DNA from: Theobroma cacao
Taxonomy: Eukaryota; Streptophyta; Magnoliopsida; Malvales; Malvaceae
Direction: 5' to 3'
Length of the DNA: 64,000 bases
Assembly (NCBI RefSeq): GCF_000208745.1
Contig: NC_030851.1
Span: 4,811,956-4,875,955, forward strand
This document shows, one piece after another, positions 59,700-64,000 of this stretch. Positions within the stretch are counted from its first letter, which is position 1; each line of letters starts with the position of its first letter. Below the pieces are notes generated by a model, which did not search any database, was not told the DNA's origin, and saw only the letters and a program-made list of their open reading frames with translations. Made by a program: the position numbers and the translations under genes.

Positions 59700-60617
59700 A
59701 TGGCTTCAAACACCACAGAAATAGCCCGTGAGTTCGTCAATTCATTTCCGCTATTCCGAGTTTACAAAGATGGCCGCATCGAGAGACTCCGTGAAACAGA
59801 AACAGTACCACCTTCCAATGACCCTCAAACTGGTGTTCAATCCAAGGACACAATAGTCTCACCAGAATCAAGCCTATCGGCTCGCCTTTTTCTCCCCAAA
59901 ATCACAGATCCTACTGCGAAAATTCCTCTCGTCATCTACATCCATGGTGGCGCGTTTTGCATCGAGTCCCCTTTCTCCCCTCTCTACCATAACTACCTCA
60001 CTTCCCTTGTAAACAAAGCAAATGTGATAGCAGTGGCCATCCAGTACAGAAAAGCCCCAGAGTACCCTCTCCCTATTGCATATGATGACGCATGGACAGC
60101 AATCAAGTGGGTCGCTTCACATGCTAACCGAGATGGCCCTGAGCCCTGGCTCAATGATCATGCTGATTTTGAGAGAGTGTTCTTCGCTGGCGATAGTGCC
60201 GGGGCTAATATTGCACATAACATGACAATGAAAGCTGGAGCCGATGGCCTGATTGGCGTCAAACTTGTTGGTATGCTTTTGATGAACCCGTTTTTCAGGA
60301 ACAATGAGCCTGATGAGCTGATAGAGTACATTTTCCCTTCAAGCAGTGGTTGCAATGATCCTAGGATGAATCCAGCTAGTGCCATTAAGGAATTGGCTGG
60401 CCTGGCCTGCAGCAGGGTGCTGGTTTGTGTTTCAGAGAAAGATTTCTTGAAAGACAGGGGCGTAACTTACTACGAAGCAGTAAGAAAGAGTGGATGGGAT
60501 GGGGTGATAGACATTGTAGAGACTCCAGGAGAGAAGCATGTGTTTTATTTATTTGACCCATCTAGCCAGAAGGCTATGGATTTGATGGATCAAGTATCTT
60601 CCTTCCTGAATCGTTGA
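59700..60617 (+). CDS. CXE: Carboxylesterase (CXE), second tandem copy, 305 aa
   Basis: Intronless alpha/beta-hydrolase of the same family as its neighbours. N-terminus MASNTTEIAREF, then FRVYKDGRIERL. The nucleophile motif is GDSAG with S166, the acid D248 (SEKDFLKDRG) and the base H280 (GEKHVFYLF). The oxyanion loop reads HGGA (82-85) rather than HGGG. The substitution is conservative but lies next to the oxyanion-forming glycines, so it may tune substrate preference. Starts at the first ATG after a 5' leader. The decayed relative just downstream is most similar to this copy: it shares the HGGAFCI motif and the SPxSPxxHNYxxSLVNKANV stretch. Confidence 0.92.
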   Translation: MASNTTEIAREFVNSFPLFRVYKDGRIERLRETETVPPSNDPQTGVQSKDTIVSPESSLSARLFLPKITDPTAKIPLVIYIHGGAFCIESPFSPLYHNYLTSLVNKANVIAVAIQYRKAPEYPLPIAYDDAWTAIKWVASHANRDGPEPWLNDHADFERVFFAGDSAGANIAHNMTMKAGADGLIGVKLVGMLLMNPFFRNNEPDELIEYIFPSSSGCNDPRMNPASAIKELAGLACSRVLVCVSEKDFLKDRGVTYYEAVRKSGWDGVIDIVETPGEKHVFYLFDPSSQKAMDLMDQVSSFLNR

Positions 60618-60839
60618 TGCCCCCCATGGTCACTAAGACTCAGAATCTACATCGTTGAAATAAAAATCCGCCTGTATAATTTAGCTAATAATAGTGAAGG
60701 TACGTAAGCCTTTTCTGCCCAAGTAGTTGGGCTAGTATTTTTTGTTTTCATAATAAAGGTCGGCTTGTCTTCAAGCTCCGGTCTGTTATTTAACCTAATT
60801 AAGTTTCCTATTCTATAGAGTTTTTGTTTATTTCCCTCA

Positions 60840-61240
60840 CTCCTCTTTCTAACTCTTGCCGCCTCTCCCTCTCCTACCGGCACAATCCACCTCCAGAGAG
60901 ATTCCGATCGAAACATACCTTCTTCCACGGACTCCCAAACAGGTGTCCAGTCTAAAGACACGATACTCTCCCACAAGAAAACAATTAAACAATGCTCCCT
61001 CTCCTTATACTCATCCATGGCGGTGCATTTTGTATTTCGTCCCCTTACAGTCCTTTCAACCATAATTACCGCAATTCTCTTGTCAACAAGGCTAATGTGG
61101 ATGCAGTTGCTGTCCAGTACAGAAGAGCTCCAGAGCCCCCTGTGACCCTGTCCCTACTGCATTTGATGATGCCTGGAAAGCAATCAAAGTGATTTGCATC
61201 TCATATTCGCAAGGATGGCCCAGAGCCCTGCTGGCTCTTT
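60840..61240 (+). pseudogene. Decayed CXE copy
   Basis: Pieces of the carboxylesterase N-terminal half are readable in order but in different frames. They are an ERFRSK segment near 60895, a DSQTGVQSKDTILS segment near 60930-60973, and then 60992-61192 with HGGAFCISSPYSPFNHNY and AVQYRRAPE. The frame breaks again within the APE(H)P region near 61130-61150. Recognisable similarity stops around a GPEP motif near 61220. The nucleophile Ser, Asp and His motifs are absent. It is closest to CXE2 and is probably a later tandem duplicate that lost its 3' half. Confidence 0.85.
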
Positions 61241-62754
61241 GAAACTTTCAAAGTTATTTATGATATTCTATCTATACACTGACTCATTTTTTGAATCTAT
61301 TAAAATTCAATATGTTATAAAATGTTTTTCTGATACATTCCTTATAATTTTTTTAGGATAAATTATGGTGTAAGAAAATGTAAATGAAATTGGAACATGG
61401 AAATATTGGACTGACATACAAACTAGACGGTGATAAGATGCAAATGGAGATTGGAGAGAGGTCCAGCCAGGCATGGCAACAACGGGAAGGGAACAAAGGA
61501 TTAGCCAGTTTGTTTTTTCCTGTGGACTACTAGTAAAGATACTTCTTGCGGTCATTTTCTGTTACGAATTCGATCGTTGGGGATAACGCCAGATGTCGCT
61601 ACATCCTTACTCATCTTTCCTGACTTTTCGCTCGCAGATAGGAAAAAGTGAACCTCCTATCTCTGAAAATTCAACTCCACGTGATGACGTTTCTTGGTTT
61701 TACCGCTCCCTTCTTTCAAAGTTCATCTCCCTTTTTATTGGTCGAAATATTCGCTTGATGCCACTTTCAAACCAAACTTTATATTTTTCCATAATCAACT
61801 GCTTCTAATGGCACATTTGGTTCACAAAATAAAATAAAATGAAATAAAATAAATATTTTAAGAGAATAAAATAAATTAAAAATAAAATAAAAATATTATT
61901 ATATAATTTAATTGATAAAAAATAAAATAATAATAATTATTTATTATAAAGTTTTATTAATAAAAATAAATTTAAAATAATAGCAGAATAGAAAATAAAA
62001 AGATGAAAATATTTTGTATTATAATATGCGATTATTTATCTTTTAATTAATAATTTAAGTTTTTTAATAATATTAATAATTAATAATTTAAATATTAATA
62101 TTTTATTTATAATTTAAATATTATTATGATTAAAATATTAATAATTTTAATTAATTTTAAAATTTGAAATATTATTTTTTTATATATAATTAAAAATTTA
62201 AACTTTTTTATAATAATATTAATAATTGATAATTTAAATATTAATATTTTATTTATAATTCAAATATTATCATGATTAAAATAATAATAATTTTAACTCA
62301 TTTTTAAATTTAAAATATTCTTTTTTATAATATATAATATATAAATTTTCAAACTTGTGAGGAGTATTTTGATCTTTATCAATTTTTTAAAACCATTTCT
62401 CAACTAAAGAATAATTAATATCATGAGAAGATTAGTATTAGTTATTCTTTAATTTTAATTGATTTTAAAAAATAATCATTTCAAAAAAATGACTATTCTT
62501 TAAAGTATTTGACAACCAAATAAGGAAACAAATGTTATCTAGAAGCACTGCCCCCAATCCATCATGCCATAAAGTGTAAACCCCCTAGGGGATGCGTAAA
62601 ATCAAAAGATGGACGAACTTTTTGGCTCTCATGCTTACCTCTGTCCTATCAAAAGATAAATATTCTCTTCTGTGTTCCGCTTGAATCACTCTATCCTCTA
62701 CCACGAAACGAGGTCTCTCCATCTGCGTGCTTTGCTGTCTTATTTTTCACTGCC
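61241..62754. other. Spacer upstream of CXE3, with AT-rich repeat block
   Basis: It contains the AT-rich block described at 61810-62525 and, at its right end, the CXE3 promoter and leader. The ORF at 61593-61808 shows no CXE or other recognisable domain. No gene is supported. Confidence 0.55.
61810..62525. repeat. AT-rich block with internal tandem repeat, possible MITE
   Basis: A unit of about 120 bp at 62055-62175 recurs at 62198-62315, sharing AATTTAAATATTAATATTTT and a TATGATTAAAAT-like segment. The outer edges carry weak inverted similarity: ATTTGGTTCACAAA at 61815, and ATTTGGTTGTCAAA read inward from about 62521. That would fit a miniature inverted-repeat element, but I could not define a target duplication. 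Confidence 0.4.
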
Positions 62755-63714
62755 ATGGAGTCCACCACGTCAGAAATAGCCATCGATTGCGCTCCTTTGC
62801 TTCGTGTATACAAAGATGGTCGTGTCGAGCGGCTTTTAGGCACTCAGACCGTCCCTCCAGGCCTTGATCCCAAGACAAACGTCGAATCCAAAGACGTTGT
62901 TTTTTCACAAGAAACTGGCCAATACGTTAGGCTTTACATCCCAAAAGCCATCAGATCCTCCAGCCAGAAACTTCCTCTTCTGGTGTATTTTCATGGTGGA
63001 GGCTTTTGCATAGAGACTGCCTCTTCTCCTACGTACCATAATTACTTAAACTCCTTAGTTTCAGAAGCTAACATCGTTGCTGTTTCTGTTGATTACAGAA
63101 GAGCCCCCGAGCACCCTATCCCTGTTGCTTACGACGATTCATGGGCTGCCCTTAAATGGGTAGCTTCCCATTTTGGTGGAAATGGTCCTGAAGAGTGGTT
63201 GAATTGCCATGCTGATTTTGATAAAGTTTATTTATCAGGGGATAGCGCTGGTGCTAATATAGCGCACCACATCGCCATTAAAATTGGCAAAGAAAAGCTG
63301 GATGGTGTTAATCTCGCTGGTATTGTCTTAGCACATCCATATTTTTGGGGCAAAGAACCTGTTGGGGATGAGATTCAGGATCCAGCTGTAAGGGCAAAAC
63401 TAGAACAGATTTGGCGTTTGGCCTCTCCGACGACGAGTGGTTCCGATGATCCATGGATCAATCCTGTCGATGATCAAAGCTTGGAGAGCCTGGGGTGCAC
63501 CAGGGTGCTTGTTTGTGTTGCTGAGAAAGATTTATTGAGACATAGGGGCTGGTACTACTACGAGAAGTTGAAGAAGAGTGGGTGGGGAGGAGAAGCGGAG
63601 ATTATGGAGGCACAAGGAGAGGAGCATGTGTTTCATTTGGCCAAGCCCACTTGCGAAAACGCTGTGGCTAAGCTGAACAAGGTTGCCGCTTTCATGAACC
63701 AGGATAAGGCTTGA
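62755..63714 (+). CDS. CXE: Carboxylesterase (CXE), third tandem copy, CXE12-like, 319 aa
   Basis: Intronless carboxylesterase. From memory it resembles Arabidopsis CXE12 more than its neighbours do (SEIAIDCAPLLRVYKDGRVERL, AHPYFWGKEP). The oxyanion motif is HGGG (80-83) and the nucleophile motif GDSAG with S164. The acid is D259 (AEKDLLRHRG) and the base H291 (GEEHVFHL). Compared with copies 1 and 2 it has about 14 extra residues at roughly 204-226 (around GDEIQDPAVRAKLEQIWRLA). The CXE12-type proteins also have these residues, so copies 1 and 2 are the shortened ones. Starts at the ATG at 62755. Confidence 0.93.
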   Translation: MESTTSEIAIDCAPLLRVYKDGRVERLLGTQTVPPGLDPKTNVESKDVVFSQETGQYVRLYIPKAIRSSSQKLPLLVYFHGGGFCIETASSPTYHNYLNSLVSEANIVAVSVDYRRAPEHPIPVAYDDSWAALKWVASHFGGNGPEEWLNCHADFDKVYLSGDSAGANIAHHIAIKIGKEKLDGVNLAGIVLAHPYFWGKEPVGDEIQDPAVRAKLEQIWRLASPTTSGSDDPWINPVDDQSLESLGCTRVLVCVAEKDLLRHRGWYYYEKLKKSGWGGEAEIMEAQGEEHVFHLAKPTCENAVAKLNKVAAFMNQDKA

Positions 63715-64000
63715 AACGAAGCACTTGCGGCTTGTATCCGGTTCCAGTGCGGCACCACCGACCTTTTGTCTTGAATTATGTCTTCTTTTATCTTTCGATA
63801 ATAACATAAATAATATTCAGCCAAATATGAAAAGGCATAAGCAGCCTCTTACTCCTATGGAAATGGAGGTGATCAAATTAGTATAATTTTGATTTCAATG
63901 AGAACGCTGGTATTTGGTCATCTAGATTGAATGAAATATGAAATGGAATGAAATCTTATTATATTTATCCTTAATCAGATTTTTGAATTATGATTTTTGA

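Noticed and set aside
61593..61808. 71-codon ORF between the CXE copies
   Set aside because: It contains no CXE motif in any frame and no other recognisable domain.

Overview
The window looks like nuclear DNA of a dicotyledonous plant. It has AT-rich intergenic stretches, GT-AG introns, and proteins that align in full with Arabidopsis-type families: a CDPK-related kinase, an EMB2745-type PPR protein, ZOP1, RBP47, and class-I carboxylesterases. The species cannot be fixed from the sequence alone. Two single ambiguous bases (789 and 57747) show that it is a draft or consensus assembly.

Layout. 1-5.2 kb is gene-free and holds a non-autonomous hAT-type element with an 8-bp target duplication. 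5.3-10.9 kb (+) is an 11-exon CDPK-related kinase. 11.6-13.9 kb (+) is an intronless PPR gene. 16.25-17.63 kb (-) is a domesticated Harbinger-type (ALP1-like) nuclease gene. 19.2-21.4 kb (+) is a five-exon ZOP1 gene. 21.4-26.7 kb is gene-poor and has one speculative 71-codon ORF. 26.8-27.9 kb (-) is a DUF1645-like gene. 31.7-40.2 kb (-) is a serine carboxypeptidase-like pseudogene. It carries several frameshifts, an in-frame stop and a decayed 6-kb Ty1/copia element inserted inside one of its exons. 41.3-42.7 kb is a rearranged partial copy of the RBP47 gene that lies intact at 43.6-47.8 kb (-). 50.1-53.6 kb (-) is a six-exon, membrane-anchored sulfotransferase-like gene. 58.1-63.7 kb (+) is a tandem array of three intact carboxylesterase (CXE) genes and one decayed copy.

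There is no operon-like logic. The genes are mostly independent housekeeping or signalling loci. The shared theme is local duplication and decay: the CXE array, the RBP47 partial copy, and the dead carboxypeptidase with its nested retrotransposon. I did not find a convincing previously undescribed system. The observations most worth checking are the mutation pattern and odd structure of the copia element, the rearranged RBP47 copy, the hAT element with telomere-like motifs, motif variation in the CXE array, and the small ORF at 23.7 kb. Exon coordinates were derived by hand from reading frame, splice signals and family similarity.
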